A stretch of 64,000 nucleotides of DNA from an uncultured Alphaproteobacteria bacterium (GCA_902610175.1 CACLUR010000001.1:434001-498000), one strand, 5' to 3'; shown: positions 17,623-27,167, counted from the first letter of the stretch. The notes: a model not told the origin generated them from the letters alone. Program-made: numbers and translations.

Positions 17623-18673
17623 TCATCATATTTTCTAAGGGCAATCTCCCAAAACCCTCTAAATCAATAGCGCTTGGCAAAAAATTGTTTTTTAGAATTT
17701 GGTTAGCAATAGTAAGTGATATTTTTACTGAGGTCCTGAAGAAGAATTCCCGATGCGGTTCATCCACAGTAGCCAAATCAATATTTTGCAAGAAAGTCCG
17801 ATTAATAGGCTTATAATAATTTTCTAAATTCTTTCTTTGCTCTAAAAAATTGTCAATTAGATATGTTCTCTCAAGGGGATAAGTTCCGTCCTCTGTTGCT
17901 AAATAGCCCACTAAATCTTTATAGCTAAAAGTATCATCAAAAATAATTATATTGTCATATATGCTTAAGTTTCCCATCAACTTCACTGATAATTCTAAAT
18001 CTATTGCGCTTTCTCCAAATGGAGATGATTTAATATATTTTAATGGATAAGTATCTTTAAAATATTCAAATAATTTCAATCCGTATTCGTTTTGTTTATA
18101 TAATACACCAATTGAGTTTGATGAATTGATATAATCCTCAAGTATTTCAACGTGTTGATAAGGGCTACTAAATACGAAAATGATTTCATTATCTGCATAT
18201 TTATTCATTACAGATAAGTCATTTGATAAAGAAATCGTAAATGTATTTTCACCAAGTTTATTTGGCAAGTCGAACAAATCTTTTGAATTAGTAGGGCCTA
18301 TAATAAGAGAATTGTTGATTAAGTTTTGTATTTCATCAATTGAATAGATAAATTCTATTTTTTTGATATCAGGAAAGTTATCGATTTCTTCTACAAAAAC
18401 ATCGTAAAACAAGGATGTTAAAATTTCATCCTCTGATAAAAAAACAATTATTTTATCGATATTATTGAAATCAATTATTTTATCTCCGGGTTTCGATGGC
18501 TTCTTTACTGTCTCAACTTTCTCTATTTCCTTCTCTTTCTCTTCAAGAATTTCTATCTCTTCAACTTTTTCTGGTGCTTTTTCAATTGGCTTTTTTTTCT
18601 CGATTGTTGTTGGGGCACAACTAAAAAATGATATTAATGTAAGCAATATAGTTATAGTTTTTAATAAATTCAT
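17597..18673 (-). CDS. LpoA/LppC-type penicillin-binding protein activator lipoprotein
   Basis: A 358-residue lipoprotein with lipobox LISFFSC at about residue 19. A Lys/Glu-rich linker follows, then a periplasmic-binding-protein-like domain (FNNIDKIIVFLSEDEILTS onward). Its position next to rsmI and a BON lipoprotein mirrors the enterobacterial lpoA(yraM)-rsmI-dolP cluster, which supports a role in activating peptidoglycan synthases at the outer membrane. Sequence similarity is weak, so the call leans on context. It converges on rdgB with a 26-bp overlap. Confidence 0.7.
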   Translation of the reverse strand: MNLLKTITILLTLISFFSCAPTTIEKKKPIEKAPEKVEEIEILEEKEKEIEKVETVKKPSKPGDKIIDFNNIDKIIVFLSEDEILTSLFYDVFVEEIDNFPDIKKIEFIYSIDEIQNLINNSLIIGPTNSKDLFDLPNKLGENTFTISLSNDLSVMNKYADNEIIFVFSSPYQHVEILEDYINSSNSIGVLYKQNEYGLKLFEYFKDTYPLKYIKSSPFGESAIDLELSVKLMGNLSIYDNIIIFDDTFSYKDLVGYLATEDGTYPLERTYLIDNFLEQRKNLENYYKPINRTFLQNIDLATVDEPHREFFFRTSVKISLTIANQILKNNFLPSAIDLEGFGRLPLENMMINYPVIFD

Positions 18674-18674
18674 A

Positions 18675-19493
18675 ATGAACCCGGGTCTCTATTTAGTTTC
18701 AACTCCCATAGGAAATTTAGATGATATCACATTAAGAGCTATAAATGTTTTAAAAAATTCTGATTTAATTTTATGTGAGAACACCACTAATAGTAAAAAG
18801 CTTTTGAAAAGATATGACATCAAAACATCATTGTCTAAGTACACTGATCACGACTTTAACAAAAAGAAAGATTACATATATAAATTATTAAAATCTAATC
18901 AAGTGATATCATTGATATCAGACTCTGGTTCTCCTGTTATATCAGACCCTGGGAGTCAATTAATAAATTTTTTATTTAAAAATCATATAAAAGTATATTC
19001 AATACCTGGTGCTAGTGCTCTAATCTCAGGCATTCAATTAAGTGGTTTTTTAAATAAAAAAAAATTTACATTTGTTGGTTTTCTTCCAAAAAAAAAGGAT
19101 CATAAAGAGAAAACTCTTTTAGATAATAAAGTTAATAATTTAATAATTTACTCAACTAAACAACAATTACAAAAAGATGTATATGCTATTGCATCTATTT
19201 CGGAAACATTTGAAATTGTAATACTTAAAGAACTGACAAAATTATATGAGGAGAGAATTTATTTAGATTACAAAAATTATGAAGATTTTAATTACTCTGA
19301 ACTTAAAGGTGAGTTAGTTTTAGCAGTTAGCATTGAAAAAGAGAATGACAAGATTAATGACATCAATTTTTTAGAAATAAAGACGATAATTAATGATGTA
19401 GGTATAAAAAAGGCTTATCAACAGCTTAAAAGTAAGTATAAAATATCAAGGAATGATTTTTATAAATTATCAATTGATTTAAAGAATGATTAA
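18675..19493 (+). CDS. rsmI: 16S rRNA (cytidine-1402-2'-O)-methyltransferase
   Basis: A SAM-dependent tetrapyrrole-methylase-fold enzyme that 2'-O-methylates C1402 in the ribosomal P site. Recognised from GLYLVSTPIGNLDDITLRA at the N-terminus and SLISDSGSPVISDPG, with the VYSIPGASALISG substrate loop. I take the ATG at 18675, since the open frame upstream is antisense to the lipoprotein gene. The product is 272 residues. It overlaps the next gene by 8 bp. Confidence 0.95.
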   Translation: MNPGLYLVSTPIGNLDDITLRAINVLKNSDLILCENTTNSKKLLKRYDIKTSLSKYTDHDFNKKKDYIYKLLKSNQVISLISDSGSPVISDPGSQLINFLFKNHIKVYSIPGASALISGIQLSGFLNKKKFTFVGFLPKKKDHKEKTLLDNKVNNLIIYSTKQQLQKDVYAIASISETFEIVILKELTKLYEERIYLDYKNYEDFNYSELKGELVLAVSIEKENDKINDINFLEIKTIINDVGIKKAYQQLKSKYKISRNDFYKLSIDLKND

Positions 19494-20049
19494 GCATTTT
19501 ATAATTCTACTGTCGGTATTTGTTATTGGCTGTGGCCCATCACTGGTATCTACAGGCGCTAAAACTGTCATTAAAGAAAACGAAGATGAAAAAACATTTA
19601 GTGAAAGTTGGGATGATGCAACTATTAAGCTTGGTATAAAAGAAAAATATTTCTCTTACGATGCAACTTTATTTACAAGGATTGATGTTGAAGTTGAATT
19701 GGGTAAAGTTCTTTTAACAGGTGTAGTTCCTTACGGCGACATGCGCTTAGAAGCAGTAAGAATTGCTTGGCAACAAGATGGTGTTAATGAAGTGCTAAAT
19801 GAAATTTCAATTGATACTGGATATGGGCTTGATGATATAGCTAAAGACAAATTTATTAGCACACAACTTTTTACAAAGATTTTTACAGACTCTAATATAA
19901 AGAAATTTAAATACGATTTTGAAGTGCAAAAACAAATTGTATATCTATTTGGTGTTTCTAGTGATCAAAAAGAGGTAGATATGGTAATTGAACACGCTAA
20001 AAGTATAAAAGGCGTTTTAGATATAATTAATTATATTCAAGCAAGATAA
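19486..20049 (+). CDS. BON-domain outer-membrane lipoprotein (DolP-like)
   Basis: A 187-residue lipoprotein with lipobox VFVIGC near residue 16 and two BON domains (about residues 45-110 and 115-187), the same architecture as E. coli DolP/YraP, a phospholipid-binding outer-membrane integrity factor. The lpo-rsmI-dolP neighbourhood agrees. The start codon overlaps the end of rsmI. Confidence 0.82.
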   Translation: MIKHFIILLSVFVIGCGPSLVSTGAKTVIKENEDEKTFSESWDDATIKLGIKEKYFSYDATLFTRIDVEVELGKVLLTGVVPYGDMRLEAVRIAWQQDGVNEVLNEISIDTGYGLDDIAKDKFISTQLFTKIFTDSNIKKFKYDFEVQKQIVYLFGVSSDQKEVDMVIEHAKSIKGVLDIINYIQAR

Positions 20050-20050
20050 C

Positions 20051-20386
20051 CTAAATTTCTGCCAACAAATGTAGATGAAAATGAAATACTTCTTGGCCGC
20101 CATCTTTACCTTTGTGTGTCTTAATTTGAAAACCTTTATCTCTTAGGCCTAAAATATTTATAATTTCATCAACAGATTTCCAAAAATTACTTTGATAAAG
20201 ATTATCCGCACTTTGTAAGAAGTCAGATATATCTAAGAATGGCCTCTTGGGAATTATTAGAATATGTGTTTTAGCTTGAGGATTAATGTCTTTGAATGAA
20301 AGCACATGATCATTTTCAAAAACCTTATCACAAGGAATTTCACCTTTTAAAATTTTTGCAAAAATATTTTCTTTATCATAGATCAT
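20051..20386 (-). CDS. HIT-family nucleotide-binding protein
   Basis: A 111-residue histidine-triad protein with the motif HFHLHLL and the family's IFAKILKGEIPCDKVFEND opening. Such proteins hydrolyse nucleoside phosphoramidates (HinT type). It follows hisF with a 4-bp overlap, in the slot where many alphaproteobacteria carry hisE. It is therefore co-transcribed with the histidine genes, though a functional link is not established. Confidence 0.92.
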   Translation of the reverse strand: MIYDKENIFAKILKGEIPCDKVFENDHVLSFKDINPQAKTHILIIPKRPFLDISDFLQSADNLYQSNFWKSVDEIINILGLRDKGFQIKTHKGKDGGQEVFHFHLHLLAEI

Positions 20387-21135
20387 AATCTGACAGGGAC
20401 ACCTTTACTAATAAGATATTTTTTTACAGTCTTAATTTTATATTTTCTAGAGTGAAATACACTCGCTGCTAACAAACCAGTGGATCTTGTCAAATGACCT
20501 AAATAAAAATGCTCTAAACTTCCAACACCGCCACTTGCAATTACAGGAATATTTACATTACTAGTTACTTTTTTTAACATATTACTATCAAAACCATTTT
20601 GAACACCATCTGTGTCCATTGAGGTCATTAATATTTCTCCAGCACCCAGAGATTGCACCTTCTTTGCCCAAGTAATAAGTTCATTTTTAGTGATTTCTCT
20701 TCCACCCTTTATGACAACTCTCATTTTATCTTTGTGCCTTTTTCCATCAATTGCTACGACTATGCATTGAGAGCCATGTCTCAATGAAGCTTGTCTAATT
20801 AATTTTGGATTTTTTACTGCTGCGGAATTAATTGATACTTTATCTGCTCCAGCATTAAGCAAATCTGTTATATCACTTAAATCTGAAACTCCTCCACCTA
20901 CGGTTAAAGGGATATTTATAACCTTAGCTATTGATTCAACAGTTTTAATAAATGTTTTTCTATTTTGATATGATGCATTTATATCAAGCATACAAAGCTC
21001 ATCAGCCCCTGATAAAGAGTAATATTTTGCCATTTCAACTGCATTACCCATGACTCTTATGTTTCTGAAATTAATACCCTTAACAACTTTATTTTTAATG
21101 ACATCAAGGCATGGAATTATTCTTGTCTTAAGCAT
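20383..21135 (-). CDS. hisF: Imidazole glycerol phosphate synthase subunit HisF
   Basis: The cyclase subunit of IGP synthase, a TIM barrel of 250 residues. Catalytic aspartates are in PCLDVIKNKVVKG and TSMDTDGVQNGFD; phosphate-binding loops are GGGVSDLSD and IASGGVGSLEHF. It works in complex with HisH, encoded two genes upstream in the same hisB-hisH-hisA-hisF operon. Confidence 0.98.
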   Translation of the reverse strand: MLKTRIIPCLDVIKNKVVKGINFRNIRVMGNAVEMAKYYSLSGADELCMLDINASYQNRKTFIKTVESIAKVINIPLTVGGGVSDLSDITDLLNAGADKVSINSAAVKNPKLIRQASLRHGSQCIVVAIDGKRHKDKMRVVIKGGREITKNELITWAKKVQSLGAGEILMTSMDTDGVQNGFDSNMLKKVTSNVNIPVIASGGVGSLEHFYLGHLTRSTGLLAASVFHSRKYKIKTVKKYLISKGVPVRL

Positions 21136-21838
21136 TAAACTGGACCAGACTATCTATAGATATTTTATTTTCATATATAGCTTTACCTACAACAACATTA
21201 TTGAAGCCATTTGATCTACTCAATTCAATATCATTAAGGTCCTTAACTCCTCCTCCGATGGTAATGTGTTTGTTAGTTAATTTTTTTATTGAATTAAACG
21301 TGTCCATATTTAAGCCAGACAACATACCATCGTTTGCAACATCAGTAACAAAGTAGGAGTGAATGGGGCGGTCGTTATATTTATCTATTATATGTTGTAA
21401 AGATTGATTAGTTGTTTCTTGCCAGCCATTAGAAGCAATTTGATTATCTTTTATATCCAAAGCAATGGATATTTTTTCAATTAAAAAATCATCAAGATTT
21501 AAAACTTCATCAATATTTTTTATTGCAAAGGTTCCAATTACGATTGTATTAAATCCTTCGTTAATTTTTTCAATTACAGCATCTTTACTTCTAATACCGC
21601 CAGCAACTTCAATATTGATATCAATTTTTCTTCTAATTTGGCTCAGAACCTGATTATTATTACCTTTGCCTAAAGTAGCATCTAAGTCGACAACGTGGAT
21701 AGTATTGAAACCTGCATCTTGATATGTTTTAGCCATATCAAGAGGGGAATACTTATAGATTGTTTTATCATCGGCGATGCCTTTGGTTAATCTCACACAT
21801 TTTCCGTCTATTATGTCAATTGCTGGGAATATATTCAT
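21128..21838 (-). CDS. hisA: ProFAR isomerase HisA
   Basis: Isomerises 5'-ProFAR to PRFAR in histidine synthesis. A 236-residue TIM barrel with FPAIDIIDGKCVRLTKG at the N-terminus, VVDLDATLGKG and VAGGIRSKD, then TDVANDGMLSGLN and GGGVKDLNDI. The start overlaps the end of hisH and the end overlaps the start of hisF. Confidence 0.98.
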   Translation of the reverse strand: MNIFPAIDIIDGKCVRLTKGIADDKTIYKYSPLDMAKTYQDAGFNTIHVVDLDATLGKGNNNQVLSQIRRKIDINIEVAGGIRSKDAVIEKINEGFNTIVIGTFAIKNIDEVLNLDDFLIEKISIALDIKDNQIASNGWQETTNQSLQHIIDKYNDRPIHSYFVTDVANDGMLSGLNMDTFNSIKKLTNKHITIGGGVKDLNDIELSRSNGFNNVVVGKAIYENKISIDSLVQFNA

Positions 21839-22464
21839 GATTTCAAAATGTAATTTTTTATCAAATTTAGTCCATGTTTGTGGCTTTTTTCAGGATGAAA
21901 TTGCACTCCATAAATATTGCCTTTCTTTACAATAGAAGGGAATTTTTGACCATAAAGAGTGAAGGCTAAAACATCTGATTTTTTAATGTTTTGGAAAATA
22001 TAACTATGAACAAAATAAAAATCCCTCTTGTCAAAACTATTTGTAATAATAGTGTCATCTTTGTTTAAGTTAATAGTGTTCCAGCCCATATGAGGAATTA
22101 TAAGTTTTTTATTTCTAAATTTTTTAATATCTCCGTTTATAATTCCTAGTCCTTTTGTAATTTTATCTTCGTAACCTTGATTAGACAAGATTTGCATTCC
22201 AACGCAAATACCTAAATATGATGAGTTATTTTCTAAGTATTTTTTTAGTGGTTTAATAATTTTAAATTTTTTTAAATTTGACATAAGAGTGGCATAAGCA
22301 CCTTGTCCAGGCAAAATAATTTTATCAAACGAGGAATAATTGAAATGACTTTTAATAATTTTTAATTGGTATGGCCTTCCTTTAATAATATCTTTGATAG
22401 CTTTAGTAATCGATCCAATATTTCCAGATTGCCCGTCAATAAGTCCTATGACTTTTTTTTTCAA
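21835..22464 (-). CDS. hisH: Imidazole glycerol phosphate synthase subunit HisH
   Basis: The glutamine amidotransferase subunit that feeds ammonia to HisF. It has 209 residues. The nucleophile elbow YLGICVGMQILS carries the catalytic Cys, and GVQFHPEKS supplies the His-Glu pair. ILPGQGAYATLM provides the oxyanion strand region. It overlaps hisB and hisA by four bases each. Confidence 0.97.
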   Translation of the reverse strand: MKKKVIGLIDGQSGNIGSITKAIKDIIKGRPYQLKIIKSHFNYSSFDKIILPGQGAYATLMSNLKKFKIIKPLKKYLENNSSYLGICVGMQILSNQGYEDKITKGLGIINGDIKKFRNKKLIIPHMGWNTINLNKDDTIITNSFDKRDFYFVHSYIFQNIKKSDVLAFTLYGQKFPSIVKKGNIYGVQFHPEKSHKHGLNLIKNYILKS

Positions 22465-23045
22465 AGTTTCCCTTTGGAGCTTGGAATATTTGTTTTTCTT
22501 GGATCAATAGATATTGCTTTTTTCAAGGATAGCGCAAATGATTTAAAACAACTTTCAATAATATGGTGATTATTTTTCCCATATAAAGTTTCGATATGAC
22601 AATTCATTCTTGACTCAGTAACTATAGATTTAAAAAATTCTGAGAATAACTCTTGATCCATTTCACCAATTTTTTCTAATGATGTTTTTACATTCCAAAT
22701 AAAATACGGGCGATTACAAAGATCAATTACTGACCTTGTTAATGTTTCATCAAAAGAAACATAAGAGTATGCAAATCGTGTTATACCTTTTTTGTCACCA
22801 AGAGCATTTTTTATACTCTCTCCTAGAGCAATACCAACATCTTCGACAGTATGGTGCATATCTACTTTTAGGTCGCCATCACATTTTAAATCTAAATCTA
22901 TCAAACTGTGGGTGCTTATTTGTTGGAGCATATGATCAAAAAAAGGAATCCCAGTATCAATTTTATTTACTCCAGAGCCATCAAGGTTAATTTTTATTGA
23001 TATTTTTGTCTCTTTTGTGTCTCTATTGAATGTAAATTCACGCAT
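22461..23045 (-). CDS. hisB: Imidazoleglycerol-phosphate dehydratase HisB
   Basis: A manganese-dependent dehydratase, 194 residues, monofunctional (no phosphatase domain). Metal-binding motifs FFDHMLQQISTHS and DMHHTVEDVGIALG are intact, as is the C-terminal NNHHIIESCFKSFA. It is the first gene of the operon, with 38 bp separating it from the divergent hslV. Confidence 0.98.
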   Translation of the reverse strand: MREFTFNRDTKETKISIKINLDGSGVNKIDTGIPFFDHMLQQISTHSLIDLDLKCDGDLKVDMHHTVEDVGIALGESIKNALGDKKGITRFAYSYVSFDETLTRSVIDLCNRPYFIWNVKTSLEKIGEMDQELFSEFFKSIVTESRMNCHIETLYGKNNHHIIESCFKSFALSLKKAISIDPRKTNIPSSKGKL

Positions 23046-23083
23046 TTGTAATCAGCTATTTAGTACCTATATTTATAGGAATA

Positions 23084-23635
23084 ATGGATAAAAATAAAAC
23101 AATAATACGCTCGACAACTGTTGTTTGCGTTCGTGATAGTGAGAGTGTTGTTATAGCATCTGATGGACAAGTAACTTTGGGAACATCGGTAATTAAGTCA
23201 AACGCCAATAAAATTAGAACATTTCATAATGATCAAATTATTGTTGGGTTTGCTGGATCAACCGCAGATGCATTAACTCTTTTTGATAGACTGGAGAAAA
23301 AGTGCGAAGAATTTTCATATAATCTAAAAAGAGCTTGTGTAGAACTAGCTAAAGATTGGAGAACCGATAGGTATCTAAGAAGATTAGAGTCGATGATTAT
23401 TGCAGCTGATAAAAGTGAAACATATCTTATTAGCGGAACCGGTGACGTTCTTGAACCTCAAGAAGGTATAGTTGCAATTGGATCAGGTGGCAACTTTGCT
23501 CTAAGCGCAGCAAGGGCTCTAAAAAGAAAATCTAATTTGTCAGCAAAAGAAATTGCGGCAGAATCACTTAAAGTTGCTGCAGAGCTTTGTATTTATACAA
23601 ATGATACTCTAAACATCTCAGAAATTAAAATTTAA
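23084..23635 (+). CDS. hslV: ATP-dependent protease subunit HslV
   Basis: The proteasome-like peptidase of the HslUV complex. The catalytic Thr is in RSTTVVCVRD after the short propeptide. SDGQVTLG and the GSGGNFALSAARAL region are typical. At 183 residues it has normal length, and its stop codon overlaps the hslU start (23635). The two genes form an operon divergent from his. Confidence 0.97.
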   Translation: MDKNKTIIRSTTVVCVRDSESVVIASDGQVTLGTSVIKSNANKIRTFHNDQIIVGFAGSTADALTLFDRLEKKCEEFSYNLKRACVELAKDWRTDRYLRRLESMIIAADKSETYLISGTGDVLEPQEGIVAIGSGGNFALSAARALKRKSNLSAKEIAAESLKVAAELCIYTNDTLNISEIKI

Positions 23636-24948
23636 TGGATAGCCAATCACTTACACCAAAAGTTATTAAAGAAGAACTTGACCGCTATGTGATTGGTCAA
23701 GATGATGCAAAAAAAGCAGTCGCCATAGCCCTTCGTAATCGTTGGAGAAGATTAAATGTAAAAGATGAGACGCTAAGAGATGATATAATCCCTAAAAATA
23801 TATTAATGATTGGGCCAACAGGTTGCGGTAAAACTGAGATTGCAAGAAAATTAGCTAAACTTACACAATCACCGTTTATAAAAGTGGAAGCAACTAAATT
23901 TACAGAAATTGGATACGTAGGAAGAGATGTTGAACAAATAATTAGAGATTTAATTGAAGTTGCAATTAATTTAGAAAAGAAAAAGATAAGAGATCGTTTC
24001 ATAGATGAAGCCAAAACAAATGCAGAAGAAATTGTTTTAAAGGCATTGCTTGGTGACAATCCAAGTGAAGAAACCAAGGAAAAATTTCGGTTGATGCTAA
24101 GAGATAATAAACTTAATGATAAAGAGATCGAAATAGCATTAGATCAAAAATCCAATCCTTTTCAATCATTGGACATACCAGGAATGCCTGGTGCTCAAAT
24201 GGGGATGATTAATATGAATGATATATTTGGTAAAGGTTTAAAAAATAAAAAGAAAACAAAACTTAAGATAGGCGAAGCTTATGAGCCGCTTATCCAAGAA
24301 GAAATTGAGAAAATCGCTGAAAAACAAAATGTTGTTCAAAATGCTATTAAAAGCGTTCAGGAAAGTGGAATAGTTTTCATAGATGAAATTGACAAAATTG
24401 CGCCAAGTAGTGAAAGACGAGGTGGTGATGTCTCAAGGGAAGGTGTGCAAAGAGATTTACTCCCACTTATTGAGGGTACAGTTGTAAGCACAAAATATGG
24501 AACAATCGAAACAAATCATATTTTATTTATTGCTTCTGGTGCTTTTCATCAATCCAAACCAAGTGATTTACTCCCAGAACTTCAAGGAAGGTTGCCTGTA
24601 AGAGTAAGATTAAATGCTCTTAAAAAAGGTGATTTTATTAGAATTTTAAAAGAAACTGATAATAGCTTAACCAAACAATATAAGTCACTATTTGCAACAG
24701 AAAATATTGAATTAAAGTTTGAGGATGAGGCTTTAGAAGAAATAGCAACACTTACCGAACAAATAAATACTGAGGTTGAAAATATTGGCGCACGACGATT
24801 ACAAACAATGTTTGAAAAAATTCTTGAGAGAATTAGTTTTGATGCAAACCTAAGTGATCAAAAAACTGAAGTAGTAAATAAAGCTTGGGTTACGGATGCT
24901 GTTAAGTCAGAAATCAAACCTACCGACGAAAAGAAGTTTATTCTTTAG
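23635..24948 (+). CDS. hslU: ATP-dependent protease ATPase subunit HslU
   Basis: A AAA+ unfoldase of 437 residues that feeds HslV. Walker A is IGPTGCGKTEIAR, Walker B is VFIDEIDKIA, and the sensor region is INTEVENIGARRLQTM. The C-terminus IKPTDEKKFIL fits the conserved tail that docks into HslV. It converges on the Smr gene with an 11-bp overlap. Confidence 0.98.
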   Translation: MDSQSLTPKVIKEELDRYVIGQDDAKKAVAIALRNRWRRLNVKDETLRDDIIPKNILMIGPTGCGKTEIARKLAKLTQSPFIKVEATKFTEIGYVGRDVEQIIRDLIEVAINLEKKKIRDRFIDEAKTNAEEIVLKALLGDNPSEETKEKFRLMLRDNKLNDKEIEIALDQKSNPFQSLDIPGMPGAQMGMINMNDIFGKGLKNKKKTKLKIGEAYEPLIQEEIEKIAEKQNVVQNAIKSVQESGIVFIDEIDKIAPSSERRGGDVSREGVQRDLLPLIEGTVVSTKYGTIETNHILFIASGAFHQSKPSDLLPELQGRLPVRVRLNALKKGDFIRILKETDNSLTKQYKSLFATENIELKFEDEALEEIATLTEQINTEVENIGARRLQTMFEKILERISFDANLSDQKTEVVNKAWVTDAVKSEIKPTDEKKFIL

Positions 24949-25438
24949 ATCTTAACTTAATATAAAAAGCACCTAAGCCTCCGTGTTGTATTTTACAAGG
25001 TGAGTACGATTTTATCATAAATTGAAATTTTTCTGTGTCTAACCAAAAGGGAAATTGTCTTCTTATTTTTCCTGTAAAAAATTCCTCTCCGTTTGTTTTA
25101 TTGCCAAGGCCTGTTACCACAATATGGAATAAGTTCTTCATCTTATAGTTGATTGAAAAATATTCAATTAATTTTTGGTGTGCTTGGTCAACGGTTAGTC
25201 CGTGTAAATCAATTTTGCTAAAATGATGATTTTTGAATTGTTTATGAAGATTGGCATCTAAAAGAACTGGTTTAGAAAAAATTTTTTTTACTTTTGTATA
25301 TTTTTTATCTAAATTATCATTCTTTTTTTTGTTCTCACTAGAACCACCGATTGAAATACTAATTTTTTCATTAGGTTGCTCTTCTAATGGTTTTTTATTT
25401 TGTAGTTTATTTAAATTAAATTTAATTTTATGAGACAA
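24938..25438 (-). CDS. Smr-domain protein
   Basis: The C-terminal half is a Smr (small MutS-related) domain: IDLHGLTVDQAHQKL, then VTGLGNKTNGEEFF and a C-terminal HGGLGAFYIKLR. Smr domains are nucleases acting on RNA or DNA. I choose the TTG at 25438, which overlaps the end of the Tim44-like gene, giving 166 residues. An ATG at 25492 would lie deep inside that gene. It belongs to the origin-proximal gene set of alphaproteobacteria. Confidence 0.85.
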   Translation of the reverse strand: MSHKIKFNLNKLQNKKPLEEQPNEKISISIGGSSENKKKNDNLDKKYTKVKKIFSKPVLLDANLHKQFKNHHFSKIDLHGLTVDQAHQKLIEYFSINYKMKNLFHIVVTGLGNKTNGEEFFTGKIRRQFPFWLDTEKFQFMIKSYSPCKIQHGGLGAFYIKLRSKE

Positions 25439-25940
25439 GTTTAATAGAAAAAAGCTTCCAATTAGGATCAGTGGATTTCTTATCTTTTTCAAAACCCCAT
25501 TCTTCGACTACATTCAGTATTTCGTTGTTTGCAACATTGTAATGTTCGGTTTCAAACTTCACAGACTTAACTAATCTTAGGTCATCAGATTTATCATCTA
25601 AAATAGAACTATTCTTTACTTCTGAAAATTTAATTTCTTTGGGTGCTTTTGCTTGTTCCATTGCTTGCATTGCCTCAGGTGTAAGCAAATCTTTTACTTT
25701 TTCAATACTGTTACTCTGATAAGCCTGAACGATCATTTCATATGCTTTATTAGCGCCTTCTAAAAATTCGTTATTATCATTTTTTGGAACTATCTTAGGT
25801 TTAAACTTCGATTGAGGATTTTTTTTTGTTCTAATATTCACAATTTTTCCGTCAGAAGATCCAAGTATACTCCTTAGGCGATACACTAAAAATATCGCAA
25901 TTGCTCCGAAAAGCACAATATCTATGAATTCACTACTCAT
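25428..25940 (-). CDS. Tim44-domain membrane-anchored protein
   Basis: A 170-residue protein with an N-terminal transmembrane helix (FIDIVLFGAIAIFLVYRL), a charged linker and a C-terminal Tim44-like domain (residues about 60-170, from NEFLEGANKAYEMIVQAYQS). Bacterial Tim44-like proteins are found between dnaQ and smr in many alphaproteobacteria; their function is poorly defined (possibly TimA-like). It overlaps dnaQ by 8 bp. Confidence 0.85.
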   Translation of the reverse strand: MSSEFIDIVLFGAIAIFLVYRLRSILGSSDGKIVNIRTKKNPQSKFKPKIVPKNDNNEFLEGANKAYEMIVQAYQSNSIEKVKDLLTPEAMQAMEQAKAPKEIKFSEVKNSSILDDKSDDLRLVKSVKFETEHYNVANNEILNVVEEWGFEKDKKSTDPNWKLFSIKLVS

Positions 25941-26613
25941 AATTTTTTAACATTTTGACCCAATTTGAATTAGGTATTTTATTTTTTATAAACTCTTTAT
26001 GGGCTTCTGTCTCTTCTTTTGTTAATACGATGGATGTATAATTCGGCTCACTAGCTAGATTAATTTTTTCTGATTTAGTCTCACTTAATTCTAAACCGAT
26101 TTGGTTTATGCCTTGTAGCTCTAAATATACATCAGTTAGGATTTTAGCATCTTTTAACGCACCATGTTGATCTCTATTTATAAGTGTATTGATTTTTAAT
26201 TTCTTTATAAGTGCGTCTAATGATACTTGCTGCCCTGGAAAACGTTGTCTAGCTATTTTAATTGTGTCTATAACTCTCTCCTTCGATATTATTGGTTTAG
26301 ATATTTTCTCAAGCTCAAAGTTTAAAAAGCCTATGTCAAAAGATGCATTATGAGCAACAATGTAACTATCATGGATAAATTCTAGGAAGCTGTCAGCAAT
26401 TTCTTCAAAAATTGGCTTATCTGACAAATATTCATTGGTTATTCCATGTATTTTAATATTATCCTCAGTAAGGGTTTTAGAAGGATTTATATATTCATGA
26501 TAGTTTGCCCTAACTTCTTTTTTATTAAGTTCAATACATCCAATTTCAATAATTCGGTGTCCTTCCTCAAATTTTAAGCCAGTAGTTTCAATATCAAGTA
26601 TAATTTCTCTCAT
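25933..26613 (-). CDS. dnaQ: DNA polymerase III epsilon subunit
   Basis: The 3'-5' proofreading exonuclease of the replicase, 226 residues. DEDDh exonuclease motifs are present: ILDIETTGL, VAHNASFDIGFLN and the final HGALKDAKI. A clamp-binding C-terminal stretch follows (about residues 175-226). It overlaps coaE by four bases. Confidence 0.96.
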   Translation of the reverse strand: MREIILDIETTGLKFEEGHRIIEIGCIELNKKEVRANYHEYINPSKTLTEDNIKIHGITNEYLSDKPIFEEIADSFLEFIHDSYIVAHNASFDIGFLNFELEKISKPIISKERVIDTIKIARQRFPGQQVSLDALIKKLKINTLINRDQHGALKDAKILTDVYLELQGINQIGLELSETKSEKINLASEPNYTSIVLTKEETEAHKEFIKNKIPNSNWVKMLKNYE

Positions 26614-27167
26614 ATTTTATTTAATAATTTAATTATATTTAAACGTAAGTTCAAGATTGAACCATTGTTGTTTACAGTAAATGTTGATTTATTTTTTTTT
26701 ATATTTTCTTTAATTTGCTTATTATTCATTAATTTAAAATATTCTTCAGAAACGCCTCTGTTTAAAACTCTTTGTTTTCTCTTAGTAGTGTCCGAGTTTA
26801 CGAATACAGTGACATTAAAATTATTGAACAAATTTTCTTCGTAAAGTAATGGAATTTCATAAAATACTGGCTGATGAGACTGATGCTTCTGCGCTACTAA
26901 TTTTTTTTTGGAATATAGAAGAGGATATATTGTTCTCTTAAGTTTCCTATTGAACTCTTCATTCTGTAGCATTTTAATTATTTCTTGTTTGTAATTTTGA
27001 TCATTAAGTTTTAATTTTTCTAAAATTATTTTTCTAGTACGATTATCTTTGTATAATTTTGCTATTATAGCGTCAGATGATATACAAGGGAAACCTAGCC
27101 TTGAAATAAATTTGATAAATTCAGTTTTACCTGATCCTATATTTCCTGTAACTGCAACTTTGGTCAT
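26610..27167 (-). CDS. coaE: Dephospho-CoA kinase
   Basis: The last step of coenzyme A synthesis. P-loop VTGNIGSGKTEF is at the N-terminus, with SSDAIIAKLY and FYEIPLLYEENLFNNF as family blocks. At 185 residues it is slightly short. It overlaps dnaQ and aroE by four bases each, in the conserved maf-aroE-coaE-dnaQ order. Confidence 0.95.
   Translation of the reverse strand: MTKVAVTGNIGSGKTEFIKFISRLGFPCISSDAIIAKLYKDNRTRKIILEKLKLNDQNYKQEIIKMLQNEEFNRKLKRTIYPLLYSKKKLVAQKHQSHQPVFYEIPLLYEENLFNNFNVTVFVNSDTTKRKQRVLNRGVSEEYFKLMNNKQIKENIKKNKSTFTVNNNGSILNLRLNIIKLLNKI

Noticed and set aside
18465-18674. N-terminal extension of rsmI
   Set aside because: The upstream 70 codons are low-complexity Ser/Phe sequence antisense to the lipoprotein linker; the family N-terminus starts at the ATG at 18675.
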